Shown here: positions 8,529-17,260 of the stretch, piece by piece
Layout of the letters: each line of letters starts with the position of its first letter
Numbering within the stretch: the stretch's first letter is position 1
Source: an uncultured Bacteroidales bacterium
GTDB taxonomy: Bacteria; Bacteroidota; Bacteroidia; Bacteroidales; Coprobacteraceae
Assembly: GCA_949297285.1 (NCBI GenBank)
Contig: CASFRL010000054.1
Span: 1-43,064 of the forward strand
DNA: 43,064 nt
Reading direction: 5' to 3'
Translations under genes and position numbers: made by a program
The notes under the pieces: model-generated
The model's database searches: none
Told to the model about the DNA's origin: nothing
The model's input: the letters and a program-made list of their open reading frames with translations, nothing else

Positions 8529-10682
8529 TTATTTTAGATAATCATCGAAATATCGGGTAATCTTCTCATATAGGTGTACCCTGTCGATTCCCAGTACGTT
8601 ATGCAAATGTCCCGGATACACGAAATAGTCGGGATAGGTACCGGTGCGGATGCAATTTTTCAAGAACGACAAGCTATGCTGCCAAACCACGACCGGATCT
8701 TGATCGCCGTGTATGAGCAAGAGCCGTCCCTTCAGGTTTCCTGCAAGCCGGTTCATATTGCTGTTGGCATATCCCTTCGGGTTATCTTTGGGCGATCCCA
8801 TATACCGTTCGCCGTACATTATTTCGTAATATTTCCAGTCGATTACAGGCCCGCCGGCCACTCCCACCTTGAATGTTTCCGGCCGATTCAGCATCATGTT
8901 TGTCGTCATGAACCCGCCGAAGCTCCATCCGTGCACCCCGATTCGGTTCTCATCGACATACGGGAGCGATTTCAGCCATTTCACACCCTCCATTTGGTCT
9001 TGCAGCTCTATCTCTCCCAATCGGTGATGTGTCGCATTTTCGAATGTCAAGCCCCGGTTTGCCGACCCTCTTCCGTCTACGGTAAAGATGATATATCCCC
9101 GGTTTGCCATGTAGATGTCCCAGCCTCTGGCATCCCAGTTCCAGCCGTCTCGCACCATCTGAGCATGAGGTCCGCCATACACATATATGATAACGGGATA
9201 TTTTTTATCGGGTTCGATTTTTGCCGGTTGTGTCAGCCGGTAATAGAGGTCGGTCTTTCCGTCAGCGGCTTTTATCGTACCGCATTTTATATCTGCCATG
9301 ACATAATCTTTATACGGATCGGACGCCGATAGCAGCCTCTTTACCTTACCCGTTTTCAGGTCGGTGAGGTTGATGACACGAGGGGTGTCGTGGTTACTGT
9401 AACGGTCTATCACATATCGTCCCGATTTGCTGATCAAAGGGTTGTGCACTCCGTTTTCGGGAGTTACCCTTTCCCGTTTCCCGTTCGAGAGGGTTATGCG
9501 GTATAAGTTGACCTCCAAGGGAGAAGCCTCGGTCGAGGTGATATACAGGTATTTCCCTTTCGGGTCTATCGCTGTCGAGAGCACTTCCCATTCACCTTGA
9601 GTGATTTGTCGGATCATCTTCCCGTCGGTATTGTAAAGGTAGAGGTGGCGATACCCGTCTTTGCGGGAAGTATATATGAAGCGATCGGGTTTCCCGGGTA
9701 CAAAGATCAGAGGATTCTCAGGCTCGACATATTTTTCGCTTGTTTCGGTAAACAAGGTGCGCAAATGTCTTCCGGAGACTGCATCATAAACTTCGAGCCG
9801 GCAAGTATCTTGGCGACGATTCAGTTCCTGTATGTAAATTTCTTTTTCGTCGGGCGACCAAGTTATGTTGGTAAAATAATGATTCTTAGGCGATAGGGTG
9901 CGCAGATATACGGTACTCTTGTCGGCCGGGCGGAAAATGCCTACCGTAACCTCATGGCTCTTCATGCCCGCCATGGGGTATTTGATGTTTACCAGGGAGG
10001 CCTCCCGGCTCGAGATATCTACCAGCGGATAATCCCCCACCATGCTCTCATCCATTCGGTAAAAGGCGAGCGCATTTCCCGCCGGAGACCAAAACGTCCC
10101 TTTGGAGATTCCGAATTCGTTCCGGTGCACATTATTGGCGCCCATCGAGACATATCGGTTCGAATCTTTGCCTACGGTGATTCGTTCTCCCGTCTGAGAG
10201 ATGATATATAACCCGTTTTCGTTAGTCAGCGCATATTGGCATTTGCTCGGGTCGAAGTCGAAATTCGTATCCTCTTTTTCTATCGGAAAAATATGTTCGA
10301 TCGCGTTGCCGTTTGCCGATAAGTGTATAAAATGGTTGTCGTGTAAAAAAGCGATTTCGTTCTTCTCTCCATTTTCCCATACCGAAATTTGAGGCAGTTT
10401 GTGGACCGCCTTCAGCCCTTTCGCGGTTACGAGAGCATTTATCTCTTTTGTCGTGACAAGAACCTCTTCTTGGCGACTTCCCGGTTTTGCCATCAATAAA
10501 GAGTCGCCTTTTTGGTAAATATAATTTTCTCCCAGAAATTGCAGCTGTTTTAGGTTTTTGGGAACAAACCGGGTATAGGTCTTGCCTCCGGGTATCAGGT
10601 TATCGAGAGAAAGTTCTTTGAGTTGAGCCGATACAGCCATGAATTGAAGCAGTGCTAATATAAATAAAAAACGTAGTTTCAT
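8529..10682 (-). CDS. Prolyl oligopeptidase-family S9B peptidase (DPP-IV type)
   Basis: The 717-residue exported protein has a Sec-type signal peptide (about residues 1-19, ending AVSAQ). An N-terminal beta-propeller includes 'FWSPAGNALAFYRMDES', the DPP-IV substrate-recognition region. The C-terminal alpha/beta hydrolase domain has the catalytic Ser in GWSFGG (Ser587), Asp662 in HGDQDP and His694 in GHLHNV. DPP-IV enzymes remove X-Pro or X-Ala dipeptides from peptide N-termini, here in the periplasm, consistent with peptide-based nutrition. The common Tyr in GWSYGG is Phe, a frequent variant. It lies 22 nt after the THUMP methyltransferase gene, in the same direction. Confidence 0.93.
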   Translation of the reverse strand: MKLRFLFILALLQFMAVSAQLKELSLDNLIPGGKTYTRFVPKNLKQLQFLGENYIYQKGDSLLMAKPGSRQEEVLVTTKEINALVTAKGLKAVHKLPQISVWENGEKNEIAFLHDNHFIHLSANGNAIEHIFPIEKEDTNFDFDPSKCQYALTNENGLYIISQTGERITVGKDSNRYVSMGANNVHRNEFGISKGTFWSPAGNALAFYRMDESMVGDYPLVDISSREASLVNIKYPMAGMKSHEVTVGIFRPADKSTVYLRTLSPKNHYFTNITWSPDEKEIYIQELNRRQDTCRLEVYDAVSGRHLRTLFTETSEKYVEPENPLIFVPGKPDRFIYTSRKDGYRHLYLYNTDGKMIRQITQGEWEVLSTAIDPKGKYLYITSTEASPLEVNLYRITLSNGKRERVTPENGVHNPLISKSGRYVIDRYSNHDTPRVINLTDLKTGKVKRLLSASDPYKDYVMADIKCGTIKAADGKTDLYYRLTQPAKIEPDKKYPVIIYVYGGPHAQMVRDGWNWDARGWDIYMANRGYIIFTVDGRGSANRGLTFENATHHRLGEIELQDQMEGVKWLKSLPYVDENRIGVHGWSFGGFMTTNMMLNRPETFKVGVAGGPVIDWKYYEIMYGERYMGSPKDNPKGYANSNMNRLAGNLKGRLLLIHGDQDPVVVWQHSLSFLKNCIRTGTYPDYFVYPGHLHNVLGIDRVHLYEKITRYFDDYLK

Positions 10683-10704
10683 TCACCTAATGTCTTATTG
10701 GGGG

Positions 10705-12249
10705 TTACTCTTGGGAAGGTCTCTTTTTATGAGCCTTTTTCTCCATTTCTTTATTTTTCCGTTCAAGGTTCTTGTCCCGGAGTTTTTTCCAGCCGGGGCG
10801 ATTGTCTTCGGCCGGGGGAACGCCTATCGATGGTTGCTTGAACGTAACGAATTTTTTTACGGCTTCTTCTCCATGCCATTCGGGGAGAGAGTTGTCTCTC
10901 TGCTCTCTTGGGTTTCCTTCCGGTTTTTCGATACTCCTTTTCCTTTCACCGAAATAAGACTCTTTTCGTCCGGTAGATTCTTTATCTTTGCGGAATGCGG
11001 GTTTATCTGTCTTTTTGCTTTTCCGGTCATCGAAGCGGTACTCCCGTTTTTTGAATTCGGTCTTTTCTTTTGCCTTTTCTTTGAAACCACCCGTTTCGCG
11101 TTTGAAATCGTTGTATTTCCCCTCGAAAATTTCATATTTCCGGTATTCGCATTCCAACGATCCGTTCATCAGGTTTATACAAGCCGCGGGCTTCAATCCT
11201 ATCTTGTTGAAACATTCGTTGTGGTAGCTGATGATCCAGGCATCGTATCCTTTGAATACATGCTTGAGTTGGGAACCGATCATTTCGTATAATCCCAACA
11301 GATCTTTCGACGAGATGCGTTCTCCGTAGGGCGGATTTGTAATCAAGATTCCGTTTTCGGGAGCCTCGGTATATTGTTGGAACGGTTTTACCTGTAAATC
11401 GATATATTTAGACATTCCGGCACTCTTTATGTTCTCTTGGGCAATTGCGATTGCCTTGGGAGAGATGTCTGAGCCGTAGATTTTAAACTTGAACTCTTTT
11501 TCGTTGCTGTCGTCATTATAAAGCGTGTCGAAAAGTTCTTCGTCATAATCGCTCCAGCGTTCGAACGCAAAATCTTTCCGGTAAATGCCCGGAGCGGTAT
11601 TGGTGGCGATCATGGCCGCTTCGATCAGGATTGTCCCCGATCCGCACATGGGATCGATAAAGTTTTTTTCGCCTCGCCATCCCGATTTGAGAATGAGCCC
11701 GGCTGCCAGAACTTCATTGATCGGGGCTTCGGTCTGACCGATCCTGTATCCCCTTTTGTGGAGTGATTCGCCCGAGCTGTCGAGCGATAATGTACAAGTA
11801 TTGTGCGCAATGTGGAGATTGAGGATAAGATCGGCGTTGTTGAGCCTTACCGAAGGGCGTTTTCCCGTCTTTTCCATAAAAAAGTCGACGATAGCGTCTT
11901 TGGCACGGTATGTGACAAACTTCGAATGTTTGAACTCTTCAGAGAAAACGACAGATTCGATAGAAAAAGTTTGGTCGGGCGACAGATACTGTTGCCAGTC
12001 GAAAGACTTGATTTTGTTATAAACATCGTCGGTATCCGAAGCCGTGAACGAATAGATCGGCTTTAAAATGCGCAACGCTGTCCGACAATACAAGTTTGCC
12101 TTATATAGCAACTCTTTATCTCCTCTGAAAGAGACCATGCGTTTGCCTATCTCTATATTTTCTCCGCCAAGCTCGGATATCTCTTGAGCCAAAATCTCTT
12201 CTAAGCCTTGTAATGTTTTGGCGATGATTTCAAATTTCTCGTTTTTCAC
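10705..12249 (-). CDS. THUMP-domain class I SAM-dependent RNA methyltransferase (RlmL/YpsC type) with basic tail
   Basis: This 514-residue protein has an N-terminal ferredoxin-like/THUMP region (about 1-155), then a Rossmann methyltransferase with SAM motif DPMCGSGT (199-206) and catalytic NPPY (305-308). By family it should make N2-methylguanosine in 23S rRNA, as the N-terminal half of E. coli RlmL does. From about residue 380 the protein becomes a ~130-residue Lys/Arg/Glu-rich tail that looks disordered, with a final 'KKFVTFKQPSIGVPP' segment. Such tails are frequent in Bacteroidetes RNA enzymes and may aid RNA binding. It starts 27 nt after the serine acetyltransferase stop. Confidence 0.92.
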   Translation of the reverse strand: MKNEKFEIIAKTLQGLEEILAQEISELGGENIEIGKRMVSFRGDKELLYKANLYCRTALRILKPIYSFTASDTDDVYNKIKSFDWQQYLSPDQTFSIESVVFSEEFKHSKFVTYRAKDAIVDFFMEKTGKRPSVRLNNADLILNLHIAHNTCTLSLDSSGESLHKRGYRIGQTEAPINEVLAAGLILKSGWRGEKNFIDPMCGSGTILIEAAMIATNTAPGIYRKDFAFERWSDYDEELFDTLYNDDSNEKEFKFKIYGSDISPKAIAIAQENIKSAGMSKYIDLQVKPFQQYTEAPENGILITNPPYGERISSKDLLGLYEMIGSQLKHVFKGYDAWIISYHNECFNKIGLKPAACINLMNGSLECEYRKYEIFEGKYNDFKRETGGFKEKAKEKTEFKKREYRFDDRKSKKTDKPAFRKDKESTGRKESYFGERKRSIEKPEGNPREQRDNSLPEWHGEEAVKKFVTFKQPSIGVPPAEDNRPGWKKLRDKNLERKNKEMEKKAHKKRPSQE

Positions 12250-12276
12250 CCTAATAAAACTTTATATTCGCACTCT

Positions 12277-13176
12277 CTATTTTTTTGCTTGTTGTTGTGA
12301 AATGCGGGCTCCCGGTTCGACATCTTCGGTAACCCAGATATTTCCTCCGATGGTTGCCCCTTCTCCGATAGTAATGCGTCCCAGAATAGAAGCATTCGAG
12401 TAGATAATGACGTTGTTCCCGATAATCGGGTGTCGTGGTATTCCTTTGATCGGATTGCCGTCTTCATCGAGCGGAAAGCTTTTGGCGCCAAGAGTGACCC
12501 CTTGGTATATTTTTACGTTGTTGCCGATGATCGCAGTAGCTCCGATCACCACTCCGGTACCGTGGTCGATGGTGAAATATTCGCCTATCGTAGCTGCCGG
12601 ATGTATGTCTATGCCGGTTTCGGAATGAGCCATTTCCGAGATCATTCGCGGGATGAGGGGAACGCCGAGCTGTATAAGACAATGGGCAATGCGGTAGTTG
12701 CTGATTGCCCGTATCGCAGGATAACAAAAGATGACCTCTCCGTGGCTCTCTGCCGCGGGGTCTCCGTTATAGGCCGCAATTACGTCGGTTGCCAGCAATC
12801 TCCTTAACTCGGGCAGCGTTTTGATAAATGCCGCCGCTTTCTCGATTGCCAATTCCCGCATGTTGTCGAGGCTGGTATATTTCTCCCGGTCGCAGGCAAA
12901 GCAGAGACCGGCCAGGATTTGTTCGGTCAGCAGCTCGAAGAGCCGTTCTGTCCCCACACCCACATAGTAGGATATGGTCCGGCGGTTGATGGTCGAGTGC
13001 CCGAAATATCCCGGAAAGATCAGCGACCGGCACAATTCGATAATCTCATGCAGAATTTTTTCTGAGGGCATCGGCTCTCCATCATGGTGTTGATGGCACA
13101 AAGCCTTGACCGATTCGTATTCCGACAGTTGTTCTACGGTAGAGGTGATGACCTCAGAGTATTTATGCGGATTCAT
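12277..13176 (-). CDS. cysE: Serine O-acetyltransferase
   Basis: It acetylates L-serine with acetyl-CoA, the entry step of cysteine synthesis. The protein has 299 residues: an alpha-helical N-terminal domain and a left-handed hexapeptide-repeat domain, with 'HPAATIGEYFTIDHGTGVVI' and 'GVTLGAKSF' as family signatures. A longer frame reaches 13320, but I choose the ATG at 13176. The start MNPHKYSEV is preceded by an A-rich leader, and a perfect -7 box lies at 13216-13223, inside the longer frame. The form is the longer EpsC-like type common in Bacteroidetes. It is the first gene of a six-gene minus-strand run. No O-acetylserine sulfhydrylase is nearby. Confidence 0.93.
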   Translation of the reverse strand: MNPHKYSEVITSTVEQLSEYESVKALCHQHHDGEPMPSEKILHEIIELCRSLIFPGYFGHSTINRRTISYYVGVGTERLFELLTEQILAGLCFACDREKYTSLDNMRELAIEKAAAFIKTLPELRRLLATDVIAAYNGDPAAESHGEVIFCYPAIRAISNYRIAHCLIQLGVPLIPRMISEMAHSETGIDIHPAATIGEYFTIDHGTGVVIGATAIIGNNVKIYQGVTLGAKSFPLDEDGNPIKGIPRHPIIGNNVIIYSNASILGRITIGEGATIGGNIWVTEDVEPGARISQQQAKK

Positions 13177-13215
13177 ATTCTTTTTGTTTTTTTGGAAATA
13201 AAAAGACACTCTTTG

Positions 13216-13223
13216 CAAAGGTA
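13216..13223 (-). promoter_or_regulatory. -7 box (TACCTTTG) for the cysE-to-yqaA run
   Basis: The minus strand reads TACCTTTG, placing the transcript start about 33 nt before the chosen cysE start. A TTG occurs upstream at a slightly long spacing of 24 nt. The box supports the 13176 start. Confidence 0.6.
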
Positions 13224-13390
13224 TAAAATATCGGTGATATTCCGGACCAAAAGTTAAAACGTAGTCTAAAAAATATCGGATTCTTTTGTCGAATTTCTTA
13301 AAATAAACGGGAATTGGCATTCCGCAGGATATTTTAAGGGTTTATTCTTTTAAAAAAAGAAATGAAAGGATACTTTTCTGAAAGACTTTG

Positions 13391-13398
13391 TACCTTTG
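13391..13398 (+). promoter_or_regulatory. -7 box (TACCTTTG) for the GNAT/nitrilase gene
   Basis: It is a perfect TAnnTTTG match 23 nt before the chosen ATG at 13422. This makes an in-frame upstream ATG at 13362 unlikely to be the start. Confidence 0.6.
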
Positions 13399-13421
13399 CA
13401 CCTGTTTTTAAAAATTTTAAT

Positions 13422-14963
13422 ATGGAACCTTCTCATAAAATCAATAAAGTAGAAATTCGTAACCTGCAAATTTCTGATTATACGCAGTTGTCGCAATCGT
13501 TTCGCAGGGTTTATTCTGACGGATCGGACGTTTTTTGGACGCATAAACAGATTGAAAAATTGATCGCTATTTTTCCCGAAGGACAGTTTGTTACGGTGGT
13601 GGATGAAAAAATCGTCGGTTGTGCCCTTTCTATAATTGTTGATTATGATTTGGTGAAAAATGATCATACTTATGCTCGGGTTACCGGTAATGAAACTTTC
13701 GATACGCATAACCCCAACGGGAATATTTTATACGGGATAGAGGTATTTATCCACCCTGACTACCGCGGGTTGCGTTTGGGAAGACGTATGTATGATTATC
13801 GTAAAGAGTTGTGCGAAAGACTTAATCTGAAGGCGATCATGTTTGGAGGGCGTATTCCGAATTATCATAAATATGCTTCGGAGATGCGACCCAAAGAGTA
13901 TATTCAGAAAGTCAAGATGAAAGAGATTTATGATCCTGTCCTGACGTTTCAGCTCTCCAACGATTTCCATGTGCGCAAGGTAATGACCAATTATCTTCCC
14001 AATGATGAGGAGTCGAAACATTATGCCACATTGTTGCAATGGGATAATATCTATTATACCCCTCCGACACAAGATTTTAAGGTAACAAAGACAAATGTCC
14101 GGATAGGATTGGTACAGTGGCAGATGCGTCCGTATAAAAGCATAAATGACGTTTTTGAACAAGTCGAATTTTTTGTGGATGCTGTGTCGGACTATAAGAG
14201 CGATTTTGTTTTGTTCCCTGAATATTTCAATGCTCCCTTAATGGCAAAATTCAATCATTTGGGAGAATCGGAGGCAATTCGTTCGTTGGCACAATATACC
14301 AACGAGATTAGAGACCGGTTTATTAATTTGGCGATCAGTTATAATATCAACATAATAACCGGGAGTATGCCGTTATTGAAAGAGGACGGTTTATATAATG
14401 TCGGATTCCTTTGTCGGAGAGATGGAAGTTATGATATGTACGAGAAAGTGCATGTGACACCGGATGAAATTAAAAGTTGGGGGTTGACCGGAGGAAGCAT
14501 GGTCAAGACATTCGAAACAGATTGTGCCCGCATAGGAATATTGATCTGTTATGATGTCGAGTTCCCCGAATTGTCGCGGTTAATGGCCGATCAGGGGATG
14601 CAGATTCTATTTGTACCGTTTCTTACCGATACGCAGACCGGATATTCCCGGGTACGGGTCTGTGCTCAAGCCCGGGCGATAGAGAATGAATGCTTTGTTG
14701 CCATAGCCGGGAGCGTCGGAAATCTTCCGCGGGTGCATAATATGGATATCCAATATGCACAGTCCGGAGTATTTACCCCTTGTGATTTTGCTTTCCCAAA
14801 TGACGGAAAACGAGCCGAAGCAACTCCGAATACCGAAATGATATTGATCTCTGATGTCGATCTGGATTTGTTGAATGAGTTGCATACTTACGGAAGCGTA
14901 CGCAACTTGAAAGACCGTCGGCAAGACTTATACGAATTGCGGTTGAAGAAGAAAAATAATTAG
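13422..14963 (+). CDS. Fused GNAT acetyltransferase / carbon-nitrogen hydrolase
   Basis: The 513-residue protein joins two domains. Residues about 10-200 are GNAT-like, with the acetyl-CoA-binding segment 'HPDYRGLRLGRRMYDYRKEL'. Residues about 225-505 are a nitrilase-superfamily amidohydrolase with the full Glu-Lys-Cys triad: Glu267 in LFPEYF, Lys342 in YEKVHV and Cys376 in LICYDVEFPE. Nitrilase-family enzymes hydrolyse amide or nitrile C-N bonds; the substrate cannot be read. The GNAT-nitrilase architecture recurs in several bacterial phyla, so this is a real fusion and not a frameshift. The start at 13422 is chosen because the -7 box at 13391 lies upstream of it. The gene appears monocistronic and converges on the acyl-CoA synthetase. 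Confidence 0.9.
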   Translation: MEPSHKINKVEIRNLQISDYTQLSQSFRRVYSDGSDVFWTHKQIEKLIAIFPEGQFVTVVDEKIVGCALSIIVDYDLVKNDHTYARVTGNETFDTHNPNGNILYGIEVFIHPDYRGLRLGRRMYDYRKELCERLNLKAIMFGGRIPNYHKYASEMRPKEYIQKVKMKEIYDPVLTFQLSNDFHVRKVMTNYLPNDEESKHYATLLQWDNIYYTPPTQDFKVTKTNVRIGLVQWQMRPYKSINDVFEQVEFFVDAVSDYKSDFVLFPEYFNAPLMAKFNHLGESEAIRSLAQYTNEIRDRFINLAISYNINIITGSMPLLKEDGLYNVGFLCRRDGSYDMYEKVHVTPDEIKSWGLTGGSMVKTFETDCARIGILICYDVEFPELSRLMADQGMQILFVPFLTDTQTGYSRVRVCAQARAIENECFVAIAGSVGNLPRVHNMDIQYAQSGVFTPCDFAFPNDGKRAEATPNTEMILISDVDLDLLNELHTYGSVRNLKDRRQDLYELRLKKKNN

Positions 14964-14986
14964 CAGATCGGTTTGTCTGGATATAG

Positions 14987-15023
14987 CAAAGGAGAATATG
15001 CCTTGTGGGTGTATTCTCCTTTG
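14987..15023. terminator. Hairpin between convergent genes, probable terminator
   Basis: A 12-bp perfect stem (CAAAGGAGAATA at 14987-14998 with 15012-15023) has a 13-nt loop. The T run on either side is weak, so intrinsic termination is probable but not certain. Confidence 0.55.
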
Positions 15024-15045
15024 TCGGTAAATACGAACGCTTTTT

Positions 15046-17106
15046 TCATCCTTTTTCGATCCGTATGCGAGCGTCTACGGCGATGATCCCTTTTTTAGTT
15101 GCCAATAACGGATTGATGTCCATCTCTTTTATTTCGGTGGCAAAACGCAACAATGTCGAAAGTCGGACAATGATTTCGGCAAATTGAATTTCGTCGATGG
15201 GGGCTTCTCCTCTGACCCCGCGGAACATTCTGTATGCACGCAAGGATCGGATCATCGAAAGGGCTTCATTTTCACTCAGCGGAGCCAGACCGGAAGCGAT
15301 GTCTCTCAATATTTCCACAAAGATACCTCCTAATCCGCACAGAATGACATGGCCGAAATGGGGCTCGTATTTGGCTCCTACAAAAAGTTCTTTGCCTTGC
15401 AACATCGGTTGCACCATGATTGCCGTCACTCCGGGCAATTTCATGATTCGGTCAAACTCAAAGACCAGATGTTTTGCCGACTGTATGTTGAGGACAACTC
15501 CGCCGATATCCGATTTGTGGACAGGGCCTACGGCTTTTACGACCAAAGGAAATTCAAGTCGCTTGATCTCCCGGAGAATTTCTTTTTTCGAGGAAGAGAC
15601 AATTTCCTGAACCATCGGTATTCCGGCAGCCGCAAATAGAGACTGGACAAGCTCGTGCGAGAGGTATCCGTCCTCTTTTATGTTGTCGATAATGCGGCGT
15701 ATTTCGGGAACATCCACACCATATAATTCTATCCCTTCATTGGTCGGCTTTGGAGCGTTGAACACACGTGCTACGGCTGTTGCCAATGTCACTTCATCCG
15801 AAAAGTTGACATGGCCTTTATGCAGGAAATACTCAACTTCTTTCCCGGCCGTAATTACCGAAGGCAGAACCGGGAATATCGGCTTGCTGCACTCTTCCAT
15901 TTTTCGATGCAACACATCATAAGCATCATAGACCTTCACCAGTCCGGGGCTGCCGAAGATTACGGCTATCGCATCTATCTCGGGTGCGTTTTCGCAAAAG
16001 TCTATGGCTTTCCCCAGATGTTCGGGAGTCCCGGTAGCCAAGATGTCGATCGGGTTTCCGACCGAAGCTCCCGGATAAAGCTCTTCTTTCAGTTTGTGGG
16101 CAGCTTCTCCCGAGAGCTCGGGAATCTGCATCCCCCCTTTCGAAAGGGCATCGGTCAACATCACCGCCGGACCTCCGGCATGGGTGACAATGGCAAAATT
16201 GCGCCCTTTGATCTCTTTGAGGTTGAAGACGCAAGCTACGGTCGTTAACTCTTCACGACTGAAGCAGCGTACGATGCCGGCTTTACGCAAAAGAGCTTCG
16301 ACGGCTAAGTCGGAGCTTGCCATAGCTCCGGTATGAGAAGAGGCGGCCCGGCTTCCCGATTCTGATGACCCCGATTTTATGGCCGCTATTTTGCAGCCTT
16401 TCCGTATAAGCGAAGAGGCATGTAACAGTAACCGGTCAGGGTCTTTGATGTTTTCGATATAAAGTATCTTGATAGGGGTCGATTCGCCGGCGACGTAGGT
16501 GCGGTCGAGATATTCCAAGACATCTTCGACCCCGATTTGCGGTGCATTTCCTACCGACCATACCGAGTTGAACCGCAGCCCCTTGCCGATGGCCGATTCC
16601 ATAATGTACACTGCGGTGGCGCCTGAGCTTGAAATCATGTCCACCCCTTGAGGGTCGAGTTCGGGAATCGGCAAGGTAAACACGCTGCGGTGATGACGGT
16701 TCATTAACCCGATGCAGTTGGGCCCTATCAATGAAGCCCCGTATCGGTCGACGGTTTTCAATATTTCCTGTTCCAGTAAAAACCCTTCGTGTGTTTCCTC
16801 TCCGAATCCGGCCGAGATGATGATAAATGCCCGGGTATTGTGAGACGCTGCCAGCTCTTCTACAACTGCGGGACAAGCCGCTGCCGGAATTGCCAATATT
16901 GCCAGTTCGACGTCGGGCAATGACGCCGTATCTCGAAAACAAGGGATTCCTTGCACTTCGCTCTCTTTCGGATTGACAGCATACAATTTGCCGGAAAACT
17001 TTCCCTCTTGCAGATTTCTTATTATTTTCCCTCCCGGTTTTTGGGTGTTGTTCGATCCTCCGATAATGACGATACTCTTCGGTGCAATTAATTCTCTATT
17101 GATCAT
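15046..17106 (-). CDS. ADP-forming acyl-CoA (acetyl-CoA) synthetase, fused alpha-beta form
   Basis: The 686-residue protein has the NDP-forming acyl-CoA synthetase order: an N-terminal CoA-binding Rossmann domain ('SIVIIGGSNNTQKPGGKIIR'), succinyl-CoA-synthetase-like domains, and a C-terminal ATP-grasp domain from about residue 465 ('FPLVVKAVGPVHKSDIGGV'). The phosphorylated His is visible in SSHTGAM (His258). Such enzymes convert acetyl-CoA or related thioesters plus ADP and phosphate to the acid and ATP, conserving energy in anaerobes. It lacks the GNAT domain of Pat-type acetyltransferases. It has its own minus-strand promoter at 17159 and is divergent from metG. Confidence 0.9.
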   Translation of the reverse strand: MINRELIAPKSIVIIGGSNNTQKPGGKIIRNLQEGKFSGKLYAVNPKESEVQGIPCFRDTASLPDVELAILAIPAAACPAVVEELAASHNTRAFIIISAGFGEETHEGFLLEQEILKTVDRYGASLIGPNCIGLMNRHHRSVFTLPIPELDPQGVDMISSSGATAVYIMESAIGKGLRFNSVWSVGNAPQIGVEDVLEYLDRTYVAGESTPIKILYIENIKDPDRLLLHASSLIRKGCKIAAIKSGSSESGSRAASSHTGAMASSDLAVEALLRKAGIVRCFSREELTTVACVFNLKEIKGRNFAIVTHAGGPAVMLTDALSKGGMQIPELSGEAAHKLKEELYPGASVGNPIDILATGTPEHLGKAIDFCENAPEIDAIAVIFGSPGLVKVYDAYDVLHRKMEECSKPIFPVLPSVITAGKEVEYFLHKGHVNFSDEVTLATAVARVFNAPKPTNEGIELYGVDVPEIRRIIDNIKEDGYLSHELVQSLFAAAGIPMVQEIVSSSKKEILREIKRLEFPLVVKAVGPVHKSDIGGVVLNIQSAKHLVFEFDRIMKLPGVTAIMVQPMLQGKELFVGAKYEPHFGHVILCGLGGIFVEILRDIASGLAPLSENEALSMIRSLRAYRMFRGVRGEAPIDEIQFAEIIVRLSTLLRFATEIKEMDINPLLATKKGIIAVDARIRIEKG

Positions 17107-17158
17107 AACATAAAAACTTCATTTATTTGATTTATCAAAAATCGTTGGCGATCTTTAT

Positions 17159-17166
17159 CAAAGATA
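17159..17166 (-). promoter_or_regulatory. -7 box for the acyl-CoA synthetase gene
   Basis: The minus strand reads TATCTTTG about 53 nt before the start codon. The box lies in a small inverted repeat, ATCTTT-ATC-AAAGAT (17151-17165), which could be an operator but may be chance. Confidence 0.5.
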
Positions 17167-17209
17167 GCGATTTTACTTTTTTCCGCTTATGCCATTGCGA
17201 CAAAAATCG

Positions 17210-17217
17210 TATATTTG
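17210..17217 (+). promoter_or_regulatory. -7 box (TATATTTG) for metG
   Basis: It matches TAnnTTTG and lies 43 nt before the metG ATG. It is divergent from the acyl-CoA synthetase promoter about 50 nt to the left. Confidence 0.55.
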
Positions 17218-17260
17218 CAAATTATTTAAGAATAAGGAAAAGATAAAATCTCATAAACCA

